From contig JAILIJ010000175.1 in assembly GCA_024695315.1 (NCBI GenBank), positions 1 through 6,284 of the forward strand: a stretch of DNA of 6,284 nucleotides, read 5' to 3'. The notes under the pieces are model-generated. The model saw only the letters and a list, made by a program, of their open reading frames with translations. It made no database searches and had not been told where the DNA came from. This stretch comes from Bacteroidaceae bacterium. GTDB lineage: Bacteria > Bacteroidota > Bacteroidia > Bacteroidales > Bacteroidaceae. Below are positions 6,221 to 6,284 of this stretch, one piece after another. The first letter of the stretch is position 1. Each line of letters starts with the position of its first letter. The position numbers and the translations under genes were made by a program.

Positions 6221-6284
6221 TTATAAAAAGATATTATATTCGTTTTTACTATTAAATAACTTTTAAGTGTGGTTAGCAGGGCAT
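6221..6284. other. Non-coding tail of the window
   Basis: These 64 bases are AT-rich and contain no frame or recognisable site I can support. A short TAAAAA / TTTTTA repeat at 6224-6248 is within what such base composition gives by chance. The next gene presumably begins beyond the right edge. Confidence 0.5.

Noticed and set aside
6224..6248. TAAAAA / TTTTTA pair as a second terminator
   Set aside because: Only 6 bp, all A-T, with a long loop; expected by chance in this composition.
1..6284. CRISPR array, tRNA or rRNA gene, insertion sequence, phage or defence genes
   Set aside because: I saw no regularly spaced repeats, tRNA-like cloverleaf, transposase motif or terminal inverted repeats; nearly all of the window is explained by the efflux genes.

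Overview
The window holds one complete-looking tripartite RND efflux locus on the + strand, in the order periplasmic membrane fusion lipoprotein (339-1406), inner-membrane RND pump (about 1547-4698, broken by a frameshift) and TolC-type outer-membrane channel (4778-6184). The DNA is AT-rich, the genes mostly lack strong Shine-Dalgarno sequences, the intergenic DNA carries TAnnTTTG-type -7 promoter matches, and the proteins look like Bacteroidales RND components. I infer a member of Bacteroidota, probably Bacteroidales and possibly Prevotella-like. The genus is a guess from sequence flavour, not a computed placement.

Layout: 1-338 is non-coding, AT-rich leader DNA. It contains palindromes, three A-tracts, two consensus -7 matches, a possible 20-codon upstream reading frame that stops 2 nt before the first gene, and possibly the first codons of a divergent gene leaving the left edge. 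The fusion protein follows. A 119-nt gap with a 14-bp palindrome separates it from the pump gene. The pump gene reads continuously by homology from 1547 to 4698, except that one base is missing near 2662. The product is therefore split inside TM3 into an N-terminal piece that stops at 2716 and a C-terminal piece in another frame. A 79-nt gap with a 9-bp inverted repeat leads to the TolC-like gene, and a hairpin at 6188-6210 probably ends the operon. I see no gene in 6185-6284.

Together the three products would form an envelope-spanning drug or toxic-compound exporter. The RND trimer uses the proton gradient to pick up substrate, the lipoprotein adaptor joins it to the channel, and the channel opens outside the cell. 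If the missing base is real, the pump is inactive and the two partner genes are intact but stranded. If it is a read error, the locus is an ordinary functional efflux operon. No substrate can be deduced from sequence alone, and no regulator gene lies in the window. I do not see a new type of system here; the points most worth checking are the frameshift, the upstream mini-frame and the intergenic dyads.
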